Assembly: GCF_030268685.1 (NCBI RefSeq)
Contig: NZ_BSRQ01000007.1
Location: 1 to 64,000, forward strand
Direction of reading: 5' to 3'
DNA length: 64,000 nucleotides
Source: Microtetraspora sp. NBRC 13810
Lineage (GTDB): Bacteria > Actinomycetota > Actinomycetes > Streptosporangiales > Streptosporangiaceae
Shown in pieces: positions 31,930 to 39,978 of the stretch. Position numbers and translations under genes: made by a program. Below the pieces are notes generated by a model, which worked only from the letters and a program-made list of their open reading frames with translations, was not told where the DNA came from and searched no databases. Within the stretch, counting starts at the first letter, position 1; each line of letters begins with the position of its first letter.

Positions 31930-33687
31930 TCACGGCCGGACCGGGCGCCTGCGGGTGACCGGCCGGGACGCGGCCGGATGCGTGGGACGCAGGCCGGGGA
32001 GCGGAGCCGACAGCACCTGCCCGTTGCGGATGAACAGGCGCCGCCAGTCGGAGGGGTCGAGGGGCAGCAGCGAGTGACGCCTGCGCCGGGTGGCGTCGAC
32101 GGCGTGCGCCCGCGCGGCGGTGTCGATGCCGCTCGCCGCGGTGATCTCCCGGATGCGCCGCGCGCCGAAGTTGATCGGGACCGCCTGGCTGAACTCCTGG
32201 CTGCTGACGCGCAGCCAGGCGGCGGTGTCCTCCTTGATGGCCTCGGCCAGCTCGCGGATCGCCTCGGCGGGGGTGGTTCCCGACTCGCGCGCCCGCCAGT
32301 AGCCGAGCACCCGGGCGCTGTGCCCGATCATGCCCGTCATGGCGCCGCCGCTGGTCAGGAAGTGCCCGTTGCCGAAGGAGTCACCGGCGACGACGCCGTT
32401 GGCCGCGACGAGCGCGTCGTCGCCCACCCGCTCGACCAGGCTGAACAGCTTGGGCCCGTAGAGCATCTGGACCTTCTCCAGGCTCTCCTTGGGCAGTTCG
32501 AGCACGTCCGCGCACTGTTCGAGGTAGAAGTCGTACACCAGGTGCTGGTAGGCGGCGAAGAACTCGGCGGACTCCGGGTCGGTGCCCTCGGGCACGAGTC
32601 CCGCCTCGATCGGGTCGAGGCTCTTGAAGTCGGGGATCTGGACCAGCACCCAGCCCACCTCGGGGTCGTTCTCGTGCCCGACGGCGATCTGCCGGACCCA
32701 GTACTCCTTCCCGTCCTCGTCGAACTCCGAGGAGATGCGCCGCCGCAGCCGCCCGTCGACCAGCACTTCGAGCAGGCCCGCCAGGTAGTCCGCCTGGGCC
32801 ACCACCGGCCCGCGGCCGTCCCCGTGGTCGATCGCCACGTCCCGCTGCTCGAATCCGAGCCGCTTCGCGTCGCCGCTGTCGAACCCCTGGGCGATCATGA
32901 AGAGCTCGGGCACGCCGATGTCGATGACCTCGCTGCCAGGAGCCCGTACCCGGACGAACCGCCCCTTGAAGTCCAGTTCCTGGAGCGCCTCGATGCGGAT
33001 CCGCCTGCGGCCGTCGGGAAGGTGGACGAACCCGTCCCCCTCCGTCGTGACCACCCGGTGCCGGGTGAAGAGCCGGACCCGCGGCTCGCGCCCGCTCTCC
33101 AGGTCCATCCGCTCGATCCGCTCCAGGTACCGCCGCAGGAGCAGCAGCACGGAGGACGCCTCGGCCTGGAACGTGGACGGGCCGTCGAGCACCTCGGCCA
33201 TGTCGGAACGGATCTCCCCGGCGTCCGGGTGGTCCGGCGGGCGGGGCGGGTCGAGCACCGTGATGACGCGCTCGGGCAGGCCGTTCCGCCACCGGTCGTC
33301 GATGAACTCGACGTGCTGGATGGTCCCGACGATGTGCTGGTCCCGGTCGTACCCGTCGATGATGGTGTCCGCGATGACGTCACCGGAGACCGTGCCGACG
33401 CCGTAGAAGCAGTCCGCCAGGCGTAAGGGGCTCCCGTCGTCGCGCGCGGGCACCCCCTCCGGCCCGTACCGCTCCCACATCATCCGGTCGATCAGGCCCA
33501 GTTGGTGGTACAGGTCGACCCGGATGTTCCAGTGCACCCCGAGGAACGGGTCGCCGCGCATCTCCACGCCGACCGCCCGGTGACCGGTCGCCACCGTCCA
33601 CAGCATGGACATCATGTTCGTCCCGCCGAGCCCGAGGGCCAGGAAATCGGGGTCGGCGACGCCTTTCAGGTGCTCTTGTGCCTTCAC
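31930..33687 (-). CDS. large FAD/NAD-binding-type protein of unknown function
   Basis: A 585-aa protein. Residues 10-50 form a dinucleotide-binding fold (DFLALGLGGTNMMSMLWTVATGHRAVGVEM), and residues about 440-480 read ALVAANGVVAGDSFGNGHFLTSGGAMTGMIGHSARVLGYW, which resembles the GD motif closing the FAD site in flavin monooxygenases and cyclases. The middle has no family I recognise. The GTG at 33687 is chosen because GGGAGA lies 6 bases before it. The C-terminal 60 residues are basic and probably disordered. Alone, with no partner gene to hint at a substrate. It could be a flavoprotein hydroxylase or a sugar/lipid-modifying flavoenzyme. Confidence 0.6.
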   Translation of the reverse strand: MKAQEHLKGVADPDFLALGLGGTNMMSMLWTVATGHRAVGVEMRGDPFLGVHWNIRVDLYHQLGLIDRMMWERYGPEGVPARDDGSPLRLADCFYGVGTVSGDVIADTIIDGYDRDQHIVGTIQHVEFIDDRWRNGLPERVITVLDPPRPPDHPDAGEIRSDMAEVLDGPSTFQAEASSVLLLLRRYLERIERMDLESGREPRVRLFTRHRVVTTEGDGFVHLPDGRRRIRIEALQELDFKGRFVRVRAPGSEVIDIGVPELFMIAQGFDSGDAKRLGFEQRDVAIDHGDGRGPVVAQADYLAGLLEVLVDGRLRRRISSEFDEDGKEYWVRQIAVGHENDPEVGWVLVQIPDFKSLDPIEAGLVPEGTDPESAEFFAAYQHLVYDFYLEQCADVLELPKESLEKVQMLYGPKLFSLVERVGDDALVAANGVVAGDSFGNGHFLTSGGAMTGMIGHSARVLGYWRARESGTTPAEAIRELAEAIKEDTAAWLRVSSQEFSQAVPINFGARRIREITAASGIDTAARAHAVDATRRRRHSLLPLDPSDWRRLFIRNGQVLSAPLPGLRPTHPAASRPVTRRRPVRP

Positions 33688-33885
33688 GATTTTCTCCCGA
33701 ATGGTATTCCGCCTGCCGTTCCCTGCCAAAAAGGGTGATCCGGGCCTGGCGGAGTCATGTGCGTATGCCGGCATTACTCACCGGAAAACCTGAACAGGTC
33801 TGGAACTCGCTACACACATGATTGAAAGCGTGCCGGCTTGAATCAGGCTTTCAGCCCGCTTTCCGCTTGTATCCCCCGGCGCCGG

Positions 33886-35001
33886 TCAGGTCCGCCAGAT
33901 CAGGACCAGGGCGCTGTCGTCGTCGGTGTGCGCCAGCTTCTTCACCATGGCCGGGGCCTCCTCGAAGGTGCCCTGCTTCAGCAGCATCTCGGCCGCCGTG
34001 CCCAGCAGGCGGTCCATGCCGAGGTCGGGGTCGGAGCGCCCGAGCAGGCCGTCGGTCACCAGCATCAGCGCGTCGCCCTTGCCCAGGGCGCCCTGCGCGC
34101 TGGTCCACTGCGCGTCCCTGGTGACGCCCAGCGCGATGCCGCTGGTCTCGATCGGCACCCAGGACATGCTCCCGGCCCGGTACACCGCGGGCGGCGGATG
34201 ACCGGCGCTGGTGATGACGTAGTTGCCGGTGTCCAGGTCCAGGTCCAGCAGGACGGCCGTGACAAGCCGCTCGTCCCCGTCGCGCACCAGGACGCTGTTG
34301 CACGTGGCCAGGAACTCGCCGGTGGGCAGCTCGCCGAGCAGCCCGCCGATCGTGCCGGCCAGCATGAGCGCCTCCGACGCGGCCTCGTCCCCCTTGCCTG
34401 ACACGTCGACCAGGGCGACCTTCAGCCTGGTCCCGTCGAGCACCGAGGCCACGAAGTCACCGCCGAAGGACGCCCCGCCGGCCGGGCGGCTGGCCGCGAT
34501 GCGATGCCAGCCGCGCGGCAGCGAAGGCAACTGGGACAGCTTCCGCAGCCGGGCCCGCAGCTCGATCAGGGCGTGCGTGCCGCGCAGGCCGTGTATGCCG
34601 ACGCCGCTGCGCGTCTGGGACAGCCTGACGGCCAGGAAAGCGACGATCGCCGCGACGAGAAGCTGAACCGGGTGCACCGACTCGGCCAGGGAGCACAACG
34701 CGGAGACCGCCGAGGCGGTGATGACGACGCTCAGCGCGGCGGGCCGCAGATAGAGACCGCCGGCGAGCAGCACCGGGGCGAGCAGGATCGGCGGCGCCCA
34801 GAACCCGCCCAGCGTGAGGTTGAGCGGCCCGATGGCGATGGCGGCCAGCACGAGCAGGGTGAGCCTGAGCCGGTGCCGGGCCACCCCGGGCGAACGCAGG
34901 GTGATCATGCCGGATCGAGGAGCCTGCCCCTCGCCCGTCGCCGAAGAGAACGCCTGGTCGCCGGGGGACCAGACACTGCGCATGGTTTCCAGTGCGGACA
35001 T
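33886..35001 (-). CDS. membrane PP2C-type (SpoIIE) serine phosphatase
   Basis: A 371-aa protein. Residues about 40-125 hold three or four membrane segments, and residues about 165-371 form a SpoIIE/PP2C domain with metal motifs GGDFVASVLDG, ALVDVSGKGDEAA and LMLVTDGLLGRSD. It probably dephosphorylates an anti-sigma-factor antagonist in a partner-switching cascade, as in Streptomyces Rsb-type systems. No anti-sigma or antagonist gene is next to it. A TGAAAGC/GCTTTCA stem (33823-33853) lies downstream and may end its transcript. Confidence 0.88.
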   Translation of the reverse strand: MSALETMRSVWSPGDQAFSSATGEGQAPRSGMITLRSPGVARHRLRLTLLVLAAIAIGPLNLTLGGFWAPPILLAPVLLAGGLYLRPAALSVVITASAVSALCSLAESVHPVQLLVAAIVAFLAVRLSQTRSGVGIHGLRGTHALIELRARLRKLSQLPSLPRGWHRIAASRPAGGASFGGDFVASVLDGTRLKVALVDVSGKGDEAASEALMLAGTIGGLLGELPTGEFLATCNSVLVRDGDERLVTAVLLDLDLDTGNYVITSAGHPPPAVYRAGSMSWVPIETSGIALGVTRDAQWTSAQGALGKGDALMLVTDGLLGRSDPDLGMDRLLGTAAEMLLKQGTFEEAPAMVKKLAHTDDDSALVLIWRT

Positions 35002-35263
35002 CAGTCGCCTAGCGGGTCGGTCGGCAGAGGTGTCCGAGTGTAACCGCGCTCACCTGCTCCGACTCGCAGAAGCCCCCGGAGCCACGCGGGGATCATCGGA
35101 TCCGGCGGCCGGTTCGAGGGGGACACGGCCGCGCCCGCCTCGGGCGCCACGTACCCCGCCCGGTTGCGATGCCGCGCGTGCCGCGGCCGGGCGGCCACGG
35201 CACCTCCTCTCCCGGCCCGATCCGGGTGGTCCGGGAACGGCGGACCGTGCTGCGGGCGGAGCC

Positions 35264-36052
35264 TCAGGGGCCTTCGCCGGGCTGGAAGGGGGTGAGGCGG
35301 ATGCGGGAGGAGCGGACGGCGGGGACCTGGCCGCCCGTCCAGGGGGTCGTGAGCTGGGTGGTCTCGTCGGGGGGCGTGACGAGGAGCGTCTCGGGGGTGA
35401 CGGCTCGGGCTTCGGAGATGTCCGGGTTGGTGAAGCTCAGGCCCGCCCAGGCGGTGTCGCCCGGTTCGAGGGTCACGGTACGCGGCCGGCCGGGTACGCG
35501 TTCCGGATCGGGGGTCAGCGACCGGCCCGCGGCGTCGACGAAGCCGGTGCCCGGGTAGCCGTAGACGGTGCAGGTACGGCTGGAGGTGTTGGTCAGGACG
35601 ATCGGGTAGTTCCGCTGGCCTGCTCCCGGATCGTTCGGGCCGATCGACAACGCCAGCTCGGGGGTGTGGCAGCGGCGGCCGGCCGGGGTCACCGTGGCGG
35701 TCGGGGCCGGCCGCGCGCCGGACCCCTTGGAGCCCGTGTAGCCGCTGGACCGGGTGGACCCGCCCTCCTGCGCACCGCCCGCGATGCTCCCGTCGGAAGC
35801 GGGATCCGGCGCGGAGGCGGGATCCGATGTGGCAGCGGGATCCGATGCGGGAGCGGTGGCCGGGGGCGACGTGGTCGCGGGGGCGCCGGAGCAGGCCGTC
35901 AGCAGCGTGAGGAGGGCGGCGCCGTACGCGAGCAGCGCCAGGCCGCCTCGCGCGGGGGCCGCCGGGCGGGCGGCGCCGTGGCGGAGTGGCACGCGTCCGC
36001 CCTGCGCGGCGGCGCGCCCTTCTCGGGCGGGGGTGACCCGTCGGTCCGCCAT
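35264..36052 (-). CDS. DUF4232 lipoprotein
   Basis: A 262-aa secreted protein. An Arg-rich N-region is followed by a hydrophobic core and the lipobox LLTACSG (Cys about residue 55). A Pro/Ser/Ala-rich linker of about 70 residues follows, then a DUF4232 domain (CHTPELALSIGPNDPGAGQRNYPIVLTNTSSRTCTVYGYPGTGFVDAAG), a beta-sandwich widespread on actinobacterial surfaces and of unknown function. It is not linked to neighbours by overlap; 88 bp separate it from the oxygenase operon upstream. Confidence 0.85.
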   Translation of the reverse strand: MADRRVTPAREGRAAAQGGRVPLRHGAARPAAPARGGLALLAYGAALLTLLTACSGAPATTSPPATAPASDPAATSDPASAPDPASDGSIAGGAQEGGSTRSSGYTGSKGSGARPAPTATVTPAGRRCHTPELALSIGPNDPGAGQRNYPIVLTNTSSRTCTVYGYPGTGFVDAAGRSLTPDPERVPGRPRTVTLEPGDTAWAGLSFTNPDISEARAVTPETLLVTPPDETTQLTTPWTGGQVPAVRSSRIRLTPFQPGEGP

Positions 36053-36140
36053 GTCTCCGCCACCTTCCGGTCGAGGCGATGTCGACGACTGACTGTAGGG
36101 CCTGCCGGGGGTCCTCCGCCCGGGCGGGTGGGCGGCGCGT

Positions 36141-36950
36141 TCAGAAGCGGCAGCGCATCGGATGCCGGAAGGACGGGGGCGGGCCGTCGAGCGCCGCCCG
36201 GATCGAGCGTTCCAGCACCGACGCCGAACCGTCCGTCCGGTCCAGGCGCAGCGGTTCCAGCAGGCCCGCCTCGGTGTTGCTGATGAACCGGGGCGGGCCC
36301 GTGTGCTTGAACCCCCGGGTGTGGAACAGGAAGGGATGGGCCAGCACGACGTCCCCGGCGGAACCGGTCAGCTCGGTGAAGTTCCCGATCGGCTCGGACA
36401 GCACCGCGTCGAACAGTTCCAGATGCGTCATGCCCTCCGGGTGGCGGGCGAGCACCCGGGCGGTACGCCGGTGGGAGCCCTCGGCGACCGTCGTCCCGCC
36501 CCCGTTGGGTGCGACGTCGGAGAACAGGCCGATGAGCAGCAGGCCCTGCCGGGGCGAGTCGACCGTGTGCCGGAACCAGTTGCCGTCGACGTGCCACCCC
36601 TCGGCGGGCACCGCCCCGTGCGGCCGGTCCGCGCCGAAGGAGAAGTTCACCGGCCAGAAGCCCCACGTCCGCTCGCCCCGCCAGCGTCCCGGCCCGACCA
36701 GCTCGGTGATCGCCGCGACGAGCCGGTCGGTGAAGCAGCCGGTCACCTCGGGCACCGCCAGCCGCTCCTCGATGTCGTACGCCGGCGGCCAGGTGGCCGG
36801 GTCGTCGCGCCGGATGCCCGCCTTCTCCGCCATCCGCCGCCACACGGCCTCGCGGGCGGCCCGCGCGGCGGCGGCGTCGAAGGCGCCTTCCAGCACGCAG
36901 TATCCGCGCCCGATGAAGCTTTCCACCTCATCGGCGCCGAGCACGCTCAC
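36141..36950 (-). CDS. PhyH-type Fe(II)/2-oxoglutarate oxygenase
   Basis: A 269-aa protein of the phytanoyl-CoA dioxygenase group. The iron triad is visible: WHVDGNWFRHT (HxD) and, about 90 residues later, GDVVLAHPFLFHTRGFKHTGPPRFISN with the distal His and a candidate 2-oxoglutarate-binding Arg. These enzymes hydroxylate or desaturate unactivated carbons in many natural-product pathways. The GTG at 36950 overlaps the stop of the upstream oxygenase (GTGA). It is the last gene of the KDX operon, so a role in tailoring the Lys/Asp/aromatic residues of the repeat protein is the natural guess. Confidence 0.85.
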   Translation of the reverse strand: MSVLGADEVESFIGRGYCVLEGAFDAAAARAAREAVWRRMAEKAGIRRDDPATWPPAYDIEERLAVPEVTGCFTDRLVAAITELVGPGRWRGERTWGFWPVNFSFGADRPHGAVPAEGWHVDGNWFRHTVDSPRQGLLLIGLFSDVAPNGGGTTVAEGSHRRTARVLARHPEGMTHLELFDAVLSEPIGNFTELTGSAGDVVLAHPFLFHTRGFKHTGPPRFISNTEAGLLEPLRLDRTDGSASVLERSIRAALDGPPPSFRHPMRCRF

Positions 36951-37657
36951 CAGTACAGGAGCCAGCGGTCGTCGCACCAGACGCCGTGACCCTGCAGGGT
37001 GAGACGTTCGTCGCCGGGCTCGACCCGGCTGCTCGGGGCGACCTGGTGCAGGATGTGCCCGGAGTGCAGGAACAGGTGCCCCGGCGTGTACGGCACGTAG
37101 TGCAGGGGGTGGAAGCGTTGCAGGTCGGCCGCGCCCTCGATCCAGCCGCGCGACATGGCCCGCTGGAAGTCCTCGTAGGTGGCGTTCCACAGGTTGAGGC
37201 CGCCGCCCGCGGCGGGGAGGCGCAGCGGAAGGGTGAAGGACAGCAGCCGGTCGGTGTCGGTGCCGGGCGGCCAGTCGAACGCCTGGTACTGGAGGTCGAA
37301 GTGCACCGGCGCCCTGGGTTTGACGAAGATCGCGGCGTCGAGCCAGATGTGGAAGCCCGGCAGCGCGAGATGCCCCGGGTACTCGACCGGCGCCCCCAGG
37401 TGTTTCTCCAGCGTGCCGCCGACGAGCGCGTACAGCCCGGCGAACCGTTCCCGCAGCAGTTCCCTGGCGGCGATCCCGCGGTCCCGGTACAGGTCGGTCT
37501 CCGGATGCTCGGCCACGTCGAGGTAGCTGGGGGTGCCCAGGGTGAAGAAGGAGGCGGGCTCGGGGCCGCGGGGGATCCAGTGCTCGCGCAGGCCGTACAC
37601 CTGGTCGCGGATCTCGGCGATGCCTTCGGCGTCCAGCACGGGCAGTTGCTCGATCAC
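36947..37657 (-). CDS. putative Fe(II)/2-oxoglutarate oxygenase, aspartyl/prolyl-hydroxylase-like
   Basis: A 236-aa protein with a double-stranded beta-helix layout: PVHFDLQYQAF (H-x-D metal motif), FTLPLRLPAAGGGLNLWNATYED, then TPGHLFLHSGHILHQVAPSS with a distal His and ERLTLQGHGVW with a candidate 2-oxoglutarate Arg. I do not recognise a closely named family; the motif order fits the 2OG-Fe(II) oxygenase superfamily. The GTG at 37657 overlaps the ATP-grasp stop. A longer open frame upstream belongs to the ATP-grasp gene in another frame and is rejected. It probably hydroxylates a side chain of the KDX protein. Confidence 0.65.
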   Translation of the reverse strand: MIEQLPVLDAEGIAEIRDQVYGLREHWIPRGPEPASFFTLGTPSYLDVAEHPETDLYRDRGIAARELLRERFAGLYALVGGTLEKHLGAPVEYPGHLALPGFHIWLDAAIFVKPRAPVHFDLQYQAFDWPPGTDTDRLLSFTLPLRLPAAGGGLNLWNATYEDFQRAMSRGWIEGAADLQRFHPLHYVPYTPGHLFLHSGHILHQVAPSSRVEPGDERLTLQGHGVWCDDRWLLYW

Positions 37658-38550
37658 GCCGCCTCCCCGGTGAGCAGGCCGAGCAGCGCGGCGCTCACCG
37701 CGCCGTCCAGCCTGCGGTCGTACCAGTCGTATCCCGGCATCGGGTTGACCTCCAGGCACCAGTGCCGCCGGTCGGCGTCCACCTTCAGGTCCCAGCCGGC
37801 GAAGGCCAGGCCGAGCCGGCGGGTGCGGTCCACCAGCCGGTCGGCGAGCTCCGCGGGCAGGTCGCACGGCTCGTACCGGGCCTGGCCGGCCGGGGCGGTG
37901 CGGTAGTCCACCGCCGCGGAGACGATCTCCTCGGCGTACACGTCCGGCCCGCAGACGTGCGCCCGGATGTCGCTGCCCCGCACGTAGCGCTGGAGGTGCA
38001 CCGGGCCCTGCGCGGGGACGAAGTCGTCGAAGTCCGCCGGGCCGACGAGCCTGCTGTCGGCCCGGACGCCGGACAGCGCCTTGACGATGGTGGGGCCCGC
38101 CGCGGCGAAGGCGCGCAGCCGGTCCCGGTCGGAGCTGGTCACGCTCTCGGGCACGTCGAAGCCGAGGCTGTGCAGGTTCATCTCGTGCAGCGGCTTGGAG
38201 CCGTTGTCGGATCCGGCGCCGGGCCGGTTCACCACGGTGCCGGGCACGTGGTCCAGCCACGCGGACAGGGCGACGACGAGGCTCTGCCAGCGCAGGGCGT
38301 GCCCGGGGTCGGGCTCCAGCGACGACAGGTCGATGAGGCGGCAGTAGTAGGCGGCATCGGCGTCGAGGTCGTAGCGCTGGCCGGCGGTCGCGAGCCAGCT
38401 CTGGCCGTCGTCGGGCACGGCCAGCCGCCAGTCGCCGCCGGACAGCACGTCGTGCAGGTCGATCAGGGTGACCGGGACGGATCGCCTGGCCGCCTCGGCG
38501 GTGAAGTGCGCGATGGTGCCGTCGGAGGCGAGCCCGAGCGCGTAGATCAT
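37654..38550 (-). CDS. RimK-like ATP-grasp ligase of the KDX operon
   Basis: A 298-aa ATP-grasp enzyme. An N-terminal pre-grasp domain is followed by VVNRPGAGSDNGSKPLHEMNL, the nucleotide Lys in GPTIVKALSGVR, the adenine/Mg region RYVRGSDIRAHVCG, and the catalytic C-terminus AGWDLKVDADRRHWCLEVNPMPGYDWYD with the Asp, Glu and Asn that bind the two Mg ions. It should phosphorylate a carboxylate and couple it to an amine or alcohol. This is the fold and size of graspetide (microviridin-type) ligases, which act on peptide side chains. ATG at 38550; overlaps its neighbours by 4 bp on both sides. Coupled to the KDX protein gene two positions upstream, so side-chain Lys-Asp amide formation is a testable role. 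Confidence 0.85.
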   Translation of the reverse strand: MIYALGLASDGTIAHFTAEAARRSVPVTLIDLHDVLSGGDWRLAVPDDGQSWLATAGQRYDLDADAAYYCRLIDLSSLEPDPGHALRWQSLVVALSAWLDHVPGTVVNRPGAGSDNGSKPLHEMNLHSLGFDVPESVTSSDRDRLRAFAAAGPTIVKALSGVRADSRLVGPADFDDFVPAQGPVHLQRYVRGSDIRAHVCGPDVYAEEIVSAAVDYRTAPAGQARYEPCDLPAELADRLVDRTRRLGLAFAGWDLKVDADRRHWCLEVNPMPGYDWYDRRLDGAVSAALLGLLTGEAA

Positions 38551-39386
38551 GGGAACAGTACCTCCAGCAGCCGGGGACCGAAGCCGAGCCAGACCATGCG
38601 GAGCTGCTCCAGGCCGGGAAACGGTTCGACGTTCACCAGCCGGGCCCGGCCGGCGTCCTCGGTCACCCGCCACACGATCGCCGCGAGGTCCAGGTCCAGC
38701 GCCGCCGCGACGGCCACGCTGCGTTCTTCGAGGCCGAGATGGCCGAGGTCGGCGGTGGTGCACCGCCAGGCCCGCCCGCTCAGCACGACGACCATCTCGA
38801 AGGCGGGGTCGGCGTCGGACCAGCGCGCCCGGTACGGGCCGGCCCCGGCGGGACGTTCCGGCCACGGCGAGGTGCGCAGCGTGCCGAGGTCCTCCACCCA
38901 GAGCCGCTCGCCCTCGGGCGTGCCCGGCACGGGATACTTCGAAGTGAAGACCTCCACCCCGCCCTGCTCCTCGTCCGCGCGCAGTTCGGTGAGCGCGGCC
39001 GACGGCGACGTGCGCCCGCCCGCCGGGTAGGCCGACGGGCGGTTGACCACCGGTGAGGTCATCAGGGCGGCGGCGGCCCACAGCTGGGCCAGGCACTCGT
39101 TGTACTGGAACTCCGCGTCGAAGCTGATCCGCGGGCTGGGCGGCGAGGGCAGCCGGAGGAGGAGCGGCCGGTCCGGTTCGACCTCGGCGACGCCGTCGCG
39201 CACCGAGACGGTGAAGAGCTGGGCCGCGTCGAAGACGTCCACGACCAGCGCGGTCCGCCCGTGCTCCCCGACGTACCCGGCCACCTCCGCCGCGACCTCG
39301 TCGGCGGGGTCGGCGACGATGAGCAGGTCGGCGGCGCCCGCCTCGGCGACCGGGCCGGGGGCGGAGACGCCCGGTTCAGATGACAA
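38547..39386 (-). CDS. divergent ATP-grasp-like partner protein
   Basis: A 279-aa protein that parallels the ligase downstream: an N-terminal Rossmann-like domain (DLLIVADPADEVAAEVAGYVGEHG), the VVNRPSAYPAGGRTSPSA strand-loop, and an end resembling the ATP-grasp active-site strand (DLDLAAIVWRV...ARLVNVEPFPGLEQL). Where the ligase has E-V-N it has N-V-E, and I cannot find the nucleotide Lys. It is therefore probably an inactive or altered ATP-grasp homologue serving as a substrate-binding or regulatory subunit. The start is TTG at 39386, inside the end of the KDX gene, with GGGAG 7 bases upstream. Coupled to both neighbours by overlap. Confidence 0.65.
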   Translation of the reverse strand: MSSEPGVSAPGPVAEAGAADLLIVADPADEVAAEVAGYVGEHGRTALVVDVFDAAQLFTVSVRDGVAEVEPDRPLLLRLPSPPSPRISFDAEFQYNECLAQLWAAAALMTSPVVNRPSAYPAGGRTSPSAALTELRADEEQGGVEVFTSKYPVPGTPEGERLWVEDLGTLRTSPWPERPAGAGPYRARWSDADPAFEMVVVLSGRAWRCTTADLGHLGLEERSVAVAAALDLDLAAIVWRVTEDAGRARLVNVEPFPGLEQLRMVWLGFGPRLLEVLFP

Positions 39387-39978
39387 GGCCGCGCTCCCGC
39401 AGGAACCGGCTCGCCCGGGAGGCGCGCAGGACGTTCAGGATGTCGCCGGCCTCTTCCGGCGCGAGCCCCATGGACTCCGGCGCGAGCCGCATGGACTCCG
39501 GCGTGGGCCGCGTGGACTCCGGTGTGGGCCACATCGGCTCCGGCGTGGCCGGGCGGTCGGCGCCGGGGATGGCGCGCAGCGGTACGGCGGGCCAGTCGGA
39601 GCTGTCCTTGCCGTCTTTCCAGTCCTTGCTGTCCTTACTATCCTTGCTGTCCTTGTAATCCTTCAGGTCTTTGGAGTCCTTATAGTCTTTTGAGTCCTTG
39701 TAGTCTTTGTAATCCTTGAGGTCTTTGTTGTCCTTACTGTCTTTATTGTCCTTACTGTCCTTGCTGTCCTTGTAATCTTTGCTGTCCTTGCTGTCCTTGC
39801 TGTCTTTGAAGTCCTTGAACTTGCCGTCCGCGGACGGCTTCTCGTCCGACGGCGCGACCGCGGGCTCCTCAAGCCGCCGGGCGCCGAGAGGGAGCCGCCA
39901 CAGGGCCCGGGTCACGTCCCGCCGCTCGCCCGCCGTGAGGAAGGGCATCACCCGGGACTCGTCGATCCTCCATGCCAT
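39376..39978 (-). CDS. KDX tripeptide-repeat protein, candidate ribosomal-peptide precursor
   Basis: A 200-aa protein with four parts. Residues 1-54 are a leader-like helical region (MAWRIDESRVMPFLTAGERR and a WRLPLGARRLEE stretch). Residues 55-126 are 24 uninterrupted Lys-Asp-X tripeptides, where X is Ser 12 times, Tyr 5, Asn 2, Leu 2, and Phe, Trp and Gly once each. Residues 149-176 are four heptads of the PTPES type. Residues 177-200 are a basic tail ending RFLRERGLVI. No membrane segment or signal peptide. The ATG shares its A with the stop of the LLM gene (TGATG), and its end overlaps the ATP-grasp-like gene. I know no family with this array. In an operon with ATP-grasp enzymes and oxygenases it looks like a substrate whose Lys and Asp side chains are joined. 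A plain structural protein is the alternative. Confidence 0.7.
   Translation of the reverse strand: MAWRIDESRVMPFLTAGERRDVTRALWRLPLGARRLEEPAVAPSDEKPSADGKFKDFKDSKDSKDSKDYKDSKDSKDNKDSKDNKDLKDYKDYKDSKDYKDSKDLKDYKDSKDSKDSKDWKDGKDSSDWPAVPLRAIPGADRPATPEPMWPTPESTRPTPESMRLAPESMGLAPEEAGDILNVLRASRASRFLRERGLVI
39451..39534 (-). repeat. four 21-bp repeats coding PTPES-type heptads
   Basis: Residues 149-176 of the KDX protein consist of four heptads: MWPTPES, TRPTPES, MRLAPES and MGLAPEE. At DNA level the units are 21 bp and nearly identical, unlike the KDX array next to it. They form a Pro/Glu-rich spacer between the array and the C-terminal tail. Confidence 0.8.
39601..39816 (-). repeat. 9-bp-period array coding 24 Lys-Asp-X units, AT-rich and codon-scrambled
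   Basis: The 216 bp code for 24 KDX units without a gap. Synonymous codons are mixed: 8 of 24 Lys are AAA, 4 of 24 Asp are GAT, and Ser uses AGC, AGT, TCC and TCA. The DNA units have diverged while Lys and Asp never change, so the protein period appears to be under selection. The A/T third positions stand out strongly against the GC-rich flanks. Confidence 0.9.

Noticed and set aside
37660-38260. N-terminal extension of the 2OG-oxygenase-like frame
   Set aside because: It overlaps the ATP-grasp gene in another frame and has shadow composition; the GTG at 37657 overlaps the ATP-grasp stop as in the rest of the operon.
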